Both the position numbers and the translations under genes were made by a program. Shown here piece by piece: positions 26,982 to 35,522 of a DNA stretch of 64,000 bases (its first letter is position 1; each line of letters opens with the position of its first letter). The notes beneath the pieces are model-generated. The model made no database searches. It saw nothing but the letters and a program-made list of their open reading frames with translations, and had not been told where the DNA came from. Where the stretch lies: positions 1,674,001 to 1,738,000 of the forward strand of contig NZ_CP047117.1 in NCBI RefSeq assembly GCF_030440535.1, given 5' to 3'. Source of the stretch: Corynebacterium capitovis DSM 44611 (GTDB taxonomy: Bacteria; Actinomycetota; Actinomycetes; Mycobacteriales; Mycobacteriaceae).

Positions 26982-27052
26982 GAGAAGGCCTTCCTAGCTG
27001 TAAGTATTTGGACATAGGAATTGTATGCCAGCGGTGCGGTACGTTCGGAATC

Positions 27053-28393
27053 ATGACTACTTTGCCGACCCCCCAGCGCGACCGCATCTTCGCCGACCTC
27101 TCCGCGCTCGTGTCCTTCAACTCCCCGCACTCGGTTCCTTCGCTTGCTGACCAGCACGAAGCCGCCTGTGCCTGGACCGTCGCCGCGTTAGAGGAGCTCG
27201 GGTTGGACGTCACCCGGCACGCGACCGTCGATAATGCTGACACGATCATCGGCGTGAAAGAGCCCGACGCCGGTGCCCCGACCGTGCTGCTCTACGCACA
27301 CTACGACGTCGTCCCCGCCGGCGACCCCGCCGCCTGGACCAGCGACCCGTTCACCCTTACCGAACGCGACGGCCGCTGGTACGGGCGCGGCGCCGCGGAC
27401 TGCAAAGGCAACATCGCCATGCACCTCGAGGCCCTGCGCCTCGTCCGCGAACTCGGCGGCACCCCCCTCGGCCTGAAAGTCGTCGTTGAGGGCTCCGAGG
27501 AGCTCGGCGGCCTCGACGGGCTCTCGCTGCTCATCGAGCAACAGCCCTCCCTGTTTAGCGCCGATGTCATCCTCATCGCCGACACCGGCAACGTCGCCGA
27601 CGGTGTGCCGACGCTGACCACCCACCTGCGCGGCGGGGCGCAGGTCACGGTGAGCGTCGAGACGCTCGAAGGCGCCGTCCACTCCGGCAACTTCGGAGGC
27701 GCCGCGCCCGACGCCGCCCACGCCCTCGTCCGCATTGCCAACTCGCTTTTCGACGAACACGGGCGCACCACCATCGACGGCGTCCCCGCCCTGGACAAGT
27801 GGGAGGGAGAGCCCTACCCGCGCGAGCAGTTCCGCGAGGACGCCGGAGTCCTCGAAGGCGTCCAACTCCTCGGCACCGTCGAGGACGAACCCGCCGACAT
27901 GGTCTGGGCCCGCCCGGCCATCACCATGATCGGCTTCACCTCCACCCCCGTCGCCGAGGCCGTCAACGCCGTCAACCCCCGCGCTTGCGCACAGTTCAAC
28001 CTCCGCGTTCCCGCAGGCATGGACGCCGCATTTGTTGCCGACAAGCTGCGCGACCACATCCTCGCCCACACCCCCTGGGGCGCCAAAGTCGACGTCGACA
28101 TCGCCGGCGTAAACAAACCCTTCGCCTCCGATGCCGAACGCCCCGCCGCCACCCTGCTCGCCCAGTGCCTCCGCGAGGCCTACACCACCGACTCCGTCTC
28201 CCACATCGGATCCGGCGGTTCCATCCCCCTCACCACGACACTCCACGAGCAGTTCCCCTCCGCGGAAATCGCCCTGTTCGGCGTCGAGGAACCCCGCGCC
28301 GGCATCCACGGCGTCGACGAATCCGTCAACCCCGCCGAGATCGAGCGCATTTCCGTCGCCGAAGCGTTATTCCTGACCCGGCTGGGCCGCTGA
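27053..28393 (+). CDS. M20-family metallopeptidase (dipeptidase-like)
   Basis: 446 aa from ATG 27053 ([13 protein letters not shown]). Metal ligands are visible in [12 protein letters not shown] (His with downstream Asp), [10 protein letters not shown] (bridging Asp) and VEGSEELGG (catalytic/ligand Glu pair); the C-terminal His is in [14 protein letters not shown]. The central dimerisation (lid) domain lies at about 195-320. Homologues act as cytosolic dipeptidases or desuccinylases. Divergent from the OPT transporter, suggesting joint use of peptides. Confidence 0.93.
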   Translation: MTTLPTPQRDRIFADLSALVSFNSPHSVPSLADQHEAACAWTVAALEELGLDVTRHATVDNADTIIGVKEPDAGAPTVLLYAHYDVVPAGDPAAWTSDPFTLTERDGRWYGRGAADCKGNIAMHLEALRLVRELGGTPLGLKVVVEGSEELGGLDGLSLLIEQQPSLFSADVILIADTGNVADGVPTLTTHLRGGAQVTVSVETLEGAVHSGNFGGAAPDAAHALVRIANSLFDEHGRTTIDGVPALDKWEGEPYPREQFREDAGVLEGVQLLGTVEDEPADMVWARPAITMIGFTSTPVAEAVNAVNPRACAQFNLRVPAGMDAAFVADKLRDHILAHTPWGAKVDVDIAGVNKPFASDAERPAATLLAQCLREAYTTDSVSHIGSGGSIPLTTTLHEQFPSAEIALFGVEEPRAGIHGVDESVNPAEIERISVAEALFLTRLGR

Positions 28394-28844
28394 TTTGTCG
28401 CTTCTCGCCTGCGTCCGGGCGTCAAAGAAGAGCAGCACGCAGGATTCAGGCGCGTTGCTCTACTTCTCGCCTGCGCCCGAGACGCCAAAGTAGAGCAACA
28501 CGCACAAACCAGGCCAAAAACAGCGTGAAAACGCACGTTGCTCTACTTCCGAGACGCCAAAGAAGAGCAACACGCAGGATTCACGCGCGTTGCTCTACTT
28601 CTCGCCTGCGCCCGAACCAGGCCAAAAACAGTGTGAAAACGCACGTTGCTCTACTTCCGGGGCGCGAAAGAAGAGCAGCACGCAGGATTCACGCACGTTG
28701 CTCTACTTCTCGCCTGCGCCCGAAACGCCAAAGTAGAGCAACACGCACAAACCAGGCCAAAAACAGCGTGAAAACGCACGTTGCTCTACTTCCGGGGCGC
28801 GAAAGAAGAGCAGCACGCAGGATTCACGCGCGTTGCTCTACTTC
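28394..28844. repeat. 135-bp tandem repeat made of alternating palindromes (A-B-A-B'-A-B-A)
   Basis: Four A palindromes (28424-28466, 28559-28601, 28667-28709, 28802-28844; about 43 nt) alternate with three B palindromes (28487-28549, 28616-28657, 28730-28792; about 63 nt). All have an arm like AAAGTAGAGCAACACGC (often AAAGAAGAGCA) and the partner GCGTTGCTCTACTTC. The period is 135 bp (28424 to 28559; 28667 to 28802). The middle period is 108 bp because B' lacks its left arm. Linkers are TCGCCTGCGCCCGA-like after A and CGAGACGCC or CGGGGCGCG after B. The array fills the space between two convergent genes, and the last palindrome contains the DUF559 stop codon. Confidence 0.93.
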
Positions 28845-29647
28845 CTCCGAACAGTCTTCCCCCGCGCCCCCGAGATCGCTGCGCCGGCGTGCTCGATGCG
28901 TCGGAGCGCCTGCTCAACGAGCTGGGGAAGTCGGTCCAGGTCCCGCCACCCGATCCGGATGACAAAGTATCCCTGGTTGAAGAGCTGTTTTTCGCGGTGC
29001 CGCTCCTCAGGTTCGATCTCCCGGGTGTGGTACTGGCGCCCGTCGCATTCGATGACGATGATGTCGTTGATTAGCAGGTCGACGCGCCCGGCGCGGGGTG
29101 TGCCGTCGAGAGAAATGTAGTTCACCCGCGCCTGCGGGACGACCGTGCGCACGCCCGGGATGCGGGCACGGATTACTTTGTCGCGGGCGCATGTTTCGAA
29201 AACGCTCTCTGTGAGATGCGTCGAGTAGGTGATCAGGTCTCGCAGGCCGCGTATTCCGTGTGCCGGGCCCAGGGTGGACGCGAGCCAGAGCAGGTGTTCC
29301 TGGGTCAGGCTGGGTTGTTTGCGGCGAGCGTCCTCGAGGGTTACGAGGCAGTCGACGCGGCCGTAGTAGCGGTAGGTGTCCAGGAGTGTGAGGATCAAGC
29401 TGGTCACGGGGATGCCGTCGATAACTTCTACGAATTCATCTGGCAACGAGTAGCTGCGGACACGCACCGACTTCCCCGGGCGCCCCGCCTTGGCGTTTGT
29501 GCGTCCCCGCAGCACTAGGTCGACGCTTGTCACCCACCGACGGGTGCCCAGCCCCCGCACCCGGGCGGCAGCAGGCCCCGTGACGACGGCGCATCGCCGC
29601 CCGCGCACCGCCTCGGAAACTAATTTGAGTTCTTCGTCCCTCCCCAT
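28838..29647 (-). CDS. DUF559/AbiEi-like domain protein with Vsr-type endonuclease fold
   Basis: 269 aa from ATG 29647 (MGRDEELKLVSEAVRG). The N-terminal half (VTGPAAARVRGLG, VTSLILTLLDTYRYY) resembles AbiEi-type type IV antitoxin proteins common in actinobacteria. The C-terminal DUF559 domain has the PD-(D/E)xK-like core: GRVDLLINDIIVIECDG with Glu and Asp, then RQYH, R..R and YFVIRIGW. Activity is unproven; many such genes are orphan. The stop codon lies in the terminal palindrome of the repeat array. Confidence 0.8.
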   Translation of the reverse strand: MGRDEELKLVSEAVRGRRCAVVTGPAAARVRGLGTRRWVTSVDLVLRGRTNAKAGRPGKSVRVRSYSLPDEFVEVIDGIPVTSLILTLLDTYRYYGRVDCLVTLEDARRKQPSLTQEHLLWLASTLGPAHGIRGLRDLITYSTHLTESVFETCARDKVIRARIPGVRTVVPQARVNYISLDGTPRAGRVDLLINDIIVIECDGRQYHTREIEPEERHREKQLFNQGYFVIRIGWRDLDRLPQLVEQALRRIEHAGAAISGARGKTVRRK

Positions 29648-29700
29648 GCACTGAGAAAAACGCAGACACCCGAAAAAAGCCAGCACACCCAGCCAAAACC

Positions 29701-29737
29701 TGTGGATAACCCGGGCCGAGGAAGAAAATTATCCACA
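29701..29737. promoter_or_regulatory. Two inverted perfect DnaA boxes
   Basis: TGTGGATAA (29701-29709) and TTATCCACA (29729-29737) each match the DnaA box consensus exactly and form an inverted pair 19 bp apart. They lie in the divergent region between the DUF559 gene and the leader peptide, and end 4 bp before the latter's putative -35. No dnaA or AT-rich unwinding region is present, so this is not oriC. Confidence 0.7.
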
Positions 29738-29741
29738 ACGG

Positions 29742-29768
29742 TTGCGGGACGGTCCCCTCCCAGATAAT
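29742..29768 (+). promoter_or_regulatory. Promoter of the leader peptide/LeuA-domain transcript
   Basis: TTGCGG (29742-29747) and GATAAT (29763-29768) with a 15-bp spacer. The -10 ends 9 bp before the leader ATG, so the leader would be translated from a leaderless or nearly leaderless mRNA. Confidence 0.5.
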
Positions 29769-29777
29769 GTGACCGGC

Positions 29778-29840
29778 ATGACACTAGCACCCCTTCACGT
29801 AGCCCTAGTACGGCGGGCTACGCACCCCGGCCTCATGTAG
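29778..29840 (+). CDS. Putative leucine/valine leader peptide (attenuator)
   Basis: 20 codons: MTLAPLHVALVRRATHPGLM, ending in TAG. Leucines use CTA, CTT, CTA and CTC; valines use GTA twice. CTA, CTT and GTA are rare in this high-G+C genome. The peptide sits about 90 bp before a LeuA-type regulatory-domain gene, directly after a -10 box. Together these are the usual marks of ribosome-mediated attenuation by leucine supply. The reading is from the nucleotide sequence alone. Confidence 0.62.
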   Translation: MTLAPLHVALVRRATHPGLM

Positions 29841-29916
29841 CCGGTTCTGTGGGCGGGGTAGTAGTCGGTAGGACATCCCAGAAACTCGACGGACCGGTCA
29901 TCCACCCCCTCCCACA
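29824..29916 (+). promoter_or_regulatory. Competing RNA stems of the putative attenuator
   Basis: The strong stem TGTGGG-C-GGGG (29848-29858) pairs with CCCC-T-CCCACA (29906-29916), ending 2 nt before the AAGGA ribosome-binding site. An alternative stem uses ACCCC (29824-29828, inside the leader ORF) with GGGGT (29855-29859) and cannot coexist with it. A third pairing, CCGGC/GCCGG (29827-29831 with 29840-29844), overlaps the leader stop codon. A ribosome on the leader would therefore influence which structure forms. No U-run follows the strong stem, so control may be on translation. Confidence 0.5.
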
Positions 29917-29928
29917 CGAAGGATTGCT

Positions 29929-30429
29929 ATGACCATGCACGCCGCTGTTGTTACTCAGACCCGCGACCCCCTGCAAGAGCGCTACCGAACGTCGTTCAAA
30001 CTTCCCCGCCCCCTGCATGAGGAAGCCACCGGTATGGACTGGGGCTTGTTCATGGCGACGTATGCCCCAGCGCCGACGTTGCAGGTTGCGCTGGTGGGCG
30101 TCGAGAAGTCGTGCTGGGCGAAGATGGCGTTCCGCGCGACGGTGACGAAGTCGTCGAAGCTGGAAGCGCCCCATACGGAGGAGTGCGAGGTTACCGCAAC
30201 CGGGCCTGTCGCGGCGGTGAGCGAACTGCTGGCGGAGCACGGCCGCTACGTCGAGGTCGCGTCGTTCCACCAAATTGAGCTGCACGAGGCGACCCTGACC
30301 TGTGTTCGGGTCCGCCACCAGGCAATTCAGAGCCGCGAGAGCTGGGCGATCGGGTTTGGCTCGACGCCAGCGCAGTCGGTGGCGGCGGCGTTGTCGTCGG
30401 GAGCCCAGCGCATTTATGGCAATCTCTAG
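29929..30429 (+). CDS. Free-standing LeuA (2-isopropylmalate synthase) regulatory-domain protein
   Basis: 166 aa, ATG 29929 with GAAGGA upstream. The sequence aligns by eye with the C-terminal leucine-binding regulatory domain of LeuA: WGLFMATYAP, ATGPVAAVSELLAEHG, VEVASFHQIELHE and SWAIGFGSTPAQSVAAAL match the LeuA pattern (LF..TY, TGNGPV.A...L, V.V.DY.EH, VWGVGI...I..AS..A). The catalytic TIM barrel is absent, so it cannot make isopropylmalate. It could sense leucine, dimerise with LeuA, or be decaying. A leucine-codon leader precedes it. Downstream is the mrp operon, 52 bp away. Confidence 0.78.
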   Translation: MTMHAAVVTQTRDPLQERYRTSFKLPRPLHEEATGMDWGLFMATYAPAPTLQVALVGVEKSCWAKMAFRATVTKSSKLEAPHTEECEVTATGPVAAVSELLAEHGRYVEVASFHQIELHEATLTCVRVRHQAIQSRESWAIGFGSTPAQSVAAALSSGAQRIYGNL

Positions 30430-30481
30430 CGTAAAGTAGTCCGCGTTGCCCTCACGCGATATTTAGGAAGGGCCAGATTAC

Positions 30482-33382
30482 GTGCTCCTTTTACTCGCGG
30501 CGCTGATAGCCGCCTCCGCCCTGGCTCCCTTTTTGCTGCGCGCGTGGGGGCGGGTCGGTTTCGCCGTGGTGGCTCTGGTGCCGCTGACAGGGTTCGTGTG
30601 GGTGGCGTCGCTGTTTTATAACGGCGCGTTTGCTCACGGGGCGGAAGTCCGCGCGACGTATGAGTGGATGCCCAGCGCCCATTTGGACCTGGCGTTTCGC
30701 CTGGATGGGCTGGCGGGTTTGTTCAGCCTCATTGTGCTGGGCGTGGGTGCGCTTGTGCTGTTCTACTGCTGGGGGTACTTTGACACCAACCCGCGACGGC
30801 TGGCTATCTTCGCCGCAGAGCTCACGGCATTCACCACGGCCATGTACGGGCTGGTCATCGCGGACAGCCTCCTGCTCATGTACGTCTTTTGGGAGCTGAC
30901 CTCGGTCCTTTCTTTCCTACTCGTGGGGTACTACGGCGAGAAACAAGCGTCCCGACGCGCCGCGCTCCAGGCACTCCTCATCACCACCTTCGGGGGCCTA
31001 GCCATGCTGGTGGGCATCGTGCTCCTGGGACGCGTGACCGGGGTGTGGAATCTGTCCGAGCTACCAGGCTTCGCCTCGGCTGACAGTATCTCGGACACCC
31101 CCGCCATCTCCGTAGCGATAGTGTTGATCATGCTGGGAGCTCTGACCAAGTCCGCCCAGGCCCCGTGGCACTTCTGGCTGCCCGGTGCGATGGCGGCGCC
31201 GACGCCCGTGTCGGCCTACCTCCACTCGGCGGCGATGGTGAAGGCGGGCATCTACCTGGTGGCCAGGCTAGCGCCCGACCTCGCACCAGTCACGACGTGG
31301 CACATCGTGGTGCTGGGCACCGGAATCTTCACCATGTTGCTCGGCGGGTGGATGGCGCTGAAGCAGACCGATCTGAAGCTCATCCTGGCATATGGAACGG
31401 TCTCCCAGCTGGGGTTTATCACGGCCGTCATCGGCATCGGCTCGCGGGAGGCGACGCTGGCGGGGCTCGCGTTGACGTTCGGGCACTCCTTGTTCAAGGC
31501 GGCGCTGTTCATGATCGTCGGCGCCATCGACCACACCACGGGCACCCGCGACATCAGGGAGCTGTCCGGGCTCGGAAGGCGCCAACCGGTGCTTGCTGCG
31601 TGCGCGGTGATTTCAGCGGCGTCAATGGCCGGAATCCCGCCCCTGCTGGGTTTCGTGGCCAAAGAGGCGGCGCTGGACGCGGTGCTGCACGAGCAGCTGC
31701 TGGTGGGTATGCCGGGTGGGCTGACGTTGATCGGCCTCGTCGTCGGATCCGTGCTCACCATGGCCTATTCGCTCTACTTCCTGCACGGGGCGTTCGCTGA
31801 TAAGGGTGGCGTGTCTGAGGCCGTCGATAACATGCACCGCGTGAGCGTGCCACTGTGGCTTCCACCGGCAGTCCTCACCGCGGCGACCGTGGTGTTTGGT
31901 CTGGTCCCGGTGTGGCTGTCGCTGCCGTTCAACGAGTACCTCAACGTGCGTTTCCCGGAGGATGAGGCCCATCAGCTCGAGCTGTGGCACGGGATTACCG
32001 TCCCGCTGATCCTCACGGTGGTGATCGTGGGTGCGGGCGCGATCATGTTCTGGCAGCGCGCCGTCGTGGCCAGGGCGCAATTTGAACAACCCGCGCTGGG
32101 CAGCGCGGACGCGGTGTGGGACGCGATCATTATCACGTTGAGCAAGGTGTCGCTGCGCCTGACCGCCTCGACGCAGCGCGGTTCGCTCACGGGCAACCTC
32201 GCTGTCATTTTCTTCGTGCTCGCGTTCCTCCCGCTGGCGGCGCTCGTGCTGGGCCCGAGCAACTCGATCCGCATGATCCTGTGGGACAGCCCCTGGCAGG
32301 GCACGACCGTGGTATTTATGTGCTTCATCGCCGTCGCGGCCACCGTGCAGCGCAACCGGCTCTCCGGCGTGATTCTGGTCGGCCTGACCGGGTTCTCCCT
32401 AGCACTACTGTTCGCCCTGCACGGCGCACCCGACTTGGCTCTGACGCAGGCGCTGGTGGAGACGATCGTCATGGTCGTGTTCATGCTGGTACTGCGCAAG
32501 ATGCCCACGGACACCCCGCGTCAAGGCGACAACCGCTTGCGGGCGTGGCTGTCCATCGGCGTGGGTGTCTCCGTGGTCGTGGTGGCCATGACCGCCATCT
32601 CCGCGCGCAGCACCCAGCCCATCTCAGCGGTGATGCCTGATCTGGCCTATCACATTGGGCACGGGCGCAACGCCGTCAACGTGCTGCTCGTCGACCTGCG
32701 CGCGGGGGACACCCTGGGCGAGATATCCGTGCTGGTCATCGCGGCGACCGGCGTGGCCAGCCTGATCTTCGGCACGGGCTCCTTCGACAGAGAGTCGCGC
32801 CGCCCCGTGCTGCTGTCCACCGCGCCGCGATGGCTGGCGGCCGGGACGCAGTCCGAAACCGCGCAGAACCGCTCGCTCATGGTGGACGTGGCCACGCGCA
32901 TTCTCTTCCCCTCGATGATGATGCTGTCCCTCTACTTCTTCTTCGGCGGGCACAACGCGCCCGGTGGCGGCTTCGCCGGCGGGCTCGTCGCGGCGCTGGC
33001 GTTCTCTCTGCGCTACCTCGCCGGAGGCCGCCAGGAAATCGAGGTCGCCCTGCCCATCGACCCGGCGAAAATCCTGGGCACGGGCCTATTCGTCTCGGCG
33101 GCCACGGCACTCGCCCCGATGCTGCTGGGGTACCCGCCCCTGACCACGGGGTACATTGAGCCGGACCTTCCCCTCATCGGCCCGGTCACCATCACCTCGG
33201 CCCTTCTTTTCGACGCCGGCGTCTACCTCATCGTCATAGGGCTGAGCATGCACATCCTCACCTCGGTCGGCGCGCACATCGACAGCGAGGAAGACGCCCG
33301 CAAGGAACGCGCGCGCGACAGGGCGCAGAAGTTGAAGGAGAAGGCGGCGCGCAGGGCGTCGAGAAGCGAAGGGGCCACCTAG
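30482..33382 (+). CDS. mrpA: Mrp Na+/H+ antiporter subunit A (fused MnhA-MnhB)
   Basis: 966 aa from GTG 30482, with AAGGG upstream. The N-terminal ~730 residues are the NuoL-like proton-channel part, with ELTSVLSFLLVGYY, the transport-helix segment ALTKSAQAPWHFWLPGAMAAPTP and HSAAMVKAGIYL. The C-terminal part has the MnhB domain (RILFPSMMMLSLYFFFGGHNAPGGGFAGGL), so subunit B is fused, explaining the absence of a separate mrpB. Works with MrpC-G in the membrane for sodium export and pH homeostasis. First gene of a tightly packed six-gene operon. Confidence 0.96.
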   Translation: MLLLLAALIAASALAPFLLRAWGRVGFAVVALVPLTGFVWVASLFYNGAFAHGAEVRATYEWMPSAHLDLAFRLDGLAGLFSLIVLGVGALVLFYCWGYFDTNPRRLAIFAAELTAFTTAMYGLVIADSLLLMYVFWELTSVLSFLLVGYYGEKQASRRAALQALLITTFGGLAMLVGIVLLGRVTGVWNLSELPGFASADSISDTPAISVAIVLIMLGALTKSAQAPWHFWLPGAMAAPTPVSAYLHSAAMVKAGIYLVARLAPDLAPVTTWHIVVLGTGIFTMLLGGWMALKQTDLKLILAYGTVSQLGFITAVIGIGSREATLAGLALTFGHSLFKAALFMIVGAIDHTTGTRDIRELSGLGRRQPVLAACAVISAASMAGIPPLLGFVAKEAALDAVLHEQLLVGMPGGLTLIGLVVGSVLTMAYSLYFLHGAFADKGGVSEAVDNMHRVSVPLWLPPAVLTAATVVFGLVPVWLSLPFNEYLNVRFPEDEAHQLELWHGITVPLILTVVIVGAGAIMFWQRAVVARAQFEQPALGSADAVWDAIIITLSKVSLRLTASTQRGSLTGNLAVIFFVLAFLPLAALVLGPSNSIRMILWDSPWQGTTVVFMCFIAVAATVQRNRLSGVILVGLTGFSLALLFALHGAPDLALTQALVETIVMVVFMLVLRKMPTDTPRQGDNRLRAWLSIGVGVSVVVVAMTAISARSTQPISAVMPDLAYHIGHGRNAVNVLLVDLRAGDTLGEISVLVIAATGVASLIFGTGSFDRESRRPVLLSTAPRWLAAGTQSETAQNRSLMVDVATRILFPSMMMLSLYFFFGGHNAPGGGFAGGLVAALAFSLRYLAGGRQEIEVALPIDPAKILGTGLFVSAATALAPMLLGYPPLTTGYIEPDLPLIGPVTITSALLFDAGVYLIVIGLSMHILTSVGAHIDSEEDARKERARDRAQKLKEKAARRASRSEGAT

Positions 33383-33877
33383 ATGGAAGCGAACCTGTTC
33401 TTACTTATCGGCGCGGGCGTGCTCGTGACGTGCGGGGTGTACCTCATGCTGGACAAGTCGATGACCAGGATGATCCTCGGTGTGCTGCTGCTGGGCAACG
33501 GTGCCAACTTGCTGCTTCTGCAGGCCGGCGGGCAGGCGGGCTCTCCGCCCGTGCTAGAACGCGAGAGCACGCTATACGGGGATCACATCGCCGACCCGCT
33601 GGCGCAGGGGATGGTGCTTACCGCCATCGTGATCTCCATGGCGATGGTGGCGTTTATGCTGGCCCTGGCCTACAGGCAGTACCGCTACCGCACCGTCGAC
33701 GTCATCGAACGCGACGAGGAAGACGTGGCGGTCGCCTCGCGGCCCGCGAACACGTCCGTGGACAGCGAGGAGCCCGGCCCGACTGAGGCCGAGCGCGCAC
33801 AGGCGATACGCGACAGTGTCAGCCCCCGCACGTTCCGCGACTCTCCGGACAGCGCGATGGAGGCGCCCCATGACTAG
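33383..33877 (+). CDS. mrpC: Mrp antiporter subunit C (NuoK-like)
   Basis: 164 aa; the ATG directly follows the mrpA stop. Three membrane helices with NuoK features (GVYLMLDKSMTRMILGVLLLGNGANLLLL; DPLAQGMVLTAIVISMAMVAFMLALAY). A charged cytoplasmic tail of about 60 aa (IERDEEDVAVASRP...) is longer than in typical MrpC. Overlaps mrpD by 8 bp. Confidence 0.95.
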   Translation: MEANLFLLIGAGVLVTCGVYLMLDKSMTRMILGVLLLGNGANLLLLQAGGQAGSPPVLERESTLYGDHIADPLAQGMVLTAIVISMAMVAFMLALAYRQYRYRTVDVIERDEEDVAVASRPANTSVDSEEPGPTEAERAQAIRDSVSPRTFRDSPDSAMEAPHD

Positions 33878-35522
33878 CCAGCTCATCGCGTACGCGCACT
33901 GGGCCCTGCCCGCCGCGCCCTACCTCATCCCGCTGATGGTCATCGGGCCCGCCATCGCCGCCGCCGTCATCCTCGTGGCGGGCAAGGCGGTGACCTTCCA
34001 GCGCACCGTGGCCTTCGTTGTCCTCCTCGCCCTCGCGGCTTCCGCCGGCACGCTGCTGCTCATCGCGGACGTGTGCGGAATCCAAACCGTGCAGCTGGGA
34101 GGCTGGGACGCGCCCGTGGGCATCACGCTGGTGGTGGACCGGCTCTCCGGGATCGTGCTGCTTGTGTCCGCCATCGTGCTCTTCGCCGTCATGTGGTACG
34201 GCATCTCGCAGGGACTTCGCGACGGCGACGATGACGACCCGGTCGCCGTCTTCCTGCCCACCTACATGCTGCTGTCCATGGGCGTGAACCTAGCGTTCGT
34301 GGCCGGGGACCTGTTCAACCTCTACGTCGGGTTCGAGATCTTCCTCGTCGCCTCCTACATCCTGCTCACCCTGGGGGCCTCCCCCGCGCGCGTGCGCTCC
34401 GGGATCAGCTACGTAATGGTGTCTCTCGCCTCCTCGATGATCTTCATCATCGCCCTGGCGCTGGTGTACGCCTCGGTGGGCACGATGAACATGGCGCAGA
34501 TCGGGATGCGGATGGAGGGCATCCCGGCCGGCACCCGCGCCGCGATCTTCGCCACCCTGCTCGTCGCCTTCGGCATCAAGGCCGCCGTCTTCCCCCTCGA
34601 CGCGTGGCTGCCGGACTCCTACCCCACCGCGGCGTCCCTGGTCACGGCGGTGTTCGCCGGGCTGCTAACCAAGGTGGGCGTGTATTCCATCATCCGGATG
34701 CGCCTGACTATTTTCACCGACGGCGCGCTGGACACCCTGTTGATGTGGGTGGCGCTGGCCACCATGATCGTGGGCATCCTTGGCGCCCTCGCCCAGACGG
34801 AAATCAAGCGACTCGTCTCGTTCACGCTGGTCAGCCACATCGGGTACATGATCTTCGGCGTAGCGTTGGGCACGGTGGACGGGATGTCCGGCGCGATCTT
34901 CTACGCCGTGCACCACATTTTGGTGCAGACGTCCCTCTTCTTGGTCATCGGGCTCATCGAGCGACAAGCCGGGACTTCCCAAATGCGCCGCCTCGGCTCC
35001 CTGCTCTACACCGCCCCCGCGATCGCCGTGCTCTACTTCATCCCCGCGCTCAACTTGGGTGGCATCCCGCCGTTCTCTGGCTTCCTGGGCAAGATCATGC
35101 TGCTAGAGGCCGGCGCGAACGAGGGTTCCTGGCTGAGCTGGGTCCTCATCGCCGGTGCGGTGGTCACCTCGCTTCTCACCCTCTACGTCATGGTCCTCGT
35201 CTGGTCGAAGGGGTTCCTCCGGGACCGCGCCGACGCGCCCGAGGGAGAGTTCGCGCTCGCGCGGCCGTCCGCGCTTTCCGACGTCCACGAGACCGTCCCA
35301 GTGGCAGAGCGCGATGACGTCGGCACCCTGCCCGTGGGCATGCTCCTGTCCACCTCAACCCTAGTGGCCGCCTCCCTGGCCATCACCGTGCTCGCGGGGC
35401 CAATCTCCGCTATCACCGACCGCGCTGCCGAATCCGCCAGCGACAGCGCGGTCTACCGGGACGCGGTGCTCAAGCCTGGTTACGACGAGCCCACCCGCAC
35501 ACTCAACGAGGGGGACCGGTAA
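33870..35522 (+). CDS. mrpD: Mrp antiporter subunit D (NuoM/N-like)
   Basis: 550 aa from ATG 33870 (MTSQLIAYAHWAL). Multi-span proton-translocating subunit. Conserved regions include NLYVGFEIFLVASYILLTLG, the helix AFGIKAAVFPLDAWLPDSYPTAAS with functional Lys, and TEIKRLVSFTLVSHIGYM. Ends with a soluble tail. The stop overlaps the mrpE start by one base. Confidence 0.95.
   Translation: MTSQLIAYAHWALPAAPYLIPLMVIGPAIAAAVILVAGKAVTFQRTVAFVVLLALAASAGTLLLIADVCGIQTVQLGGWDAPVGITLVVDRLSGIVLLVSAIVLFAVMWYGISQGLRDGDDDDPVAVFLPTYMLLSMGVNLAFVAGDLFNLYVGFEIFLVASYILLTLGASPARVRSGISYVMVSLASSMIFIIALALVYASVGTMNMAQIGMRMEGIPAGTRAAIFATLLVAFGIKAAVFPLDAWLPDSYPTAASLVTAVFAGLLTKVGVYSIIRMRLTIFTDGALDTLLMWVALATMIVGILGALAQTEIKRLVSFTLVSHIGYMIFGVALGTVDGMSGAIFYAVHHILVQTSLFLVIGLIERQAGTSQMRRLGSLLYTAPAIAVLYFIPALNLGGIPPFSGFLGKIMLLEAGANEGSWLSWVLIAGAVVTSLLTLYVMVLVWSKGFLRDRADAPEGEFALARPSALSDVHETVPVAERDDVGTLPVGMLLSTSTLVAASLAITVLAGPISAITDRAAESASDSAVYRDAVLKPGYDEPTRTLNEGDR

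Noticed and set aside
28394..28844. CRISPR array
   Set aside because: Repeats are palindromic and nearly identical over the full 135-bp period, with no unique spacers and no cas genes.
29701..29737. Chromosomal replication origin
   Set aside because: Only two DnaA boxes, no dnaA/dnaN genes and no AT-rich unwinding region.
29760..29928. 6C RNA or a riboswitch upstream of the LeuA-domain gene
   Set aside because: C-rich runs are present, but not the two conserved C-loop hairpins of 6C RNA. The leader-peptide reading explains the region better.
30482..33382. Missing mrpB gene in the Mrp operon
   Set aside because: The MnhB domain is present as the C-terminal part of MrpA, which is normal in this group.
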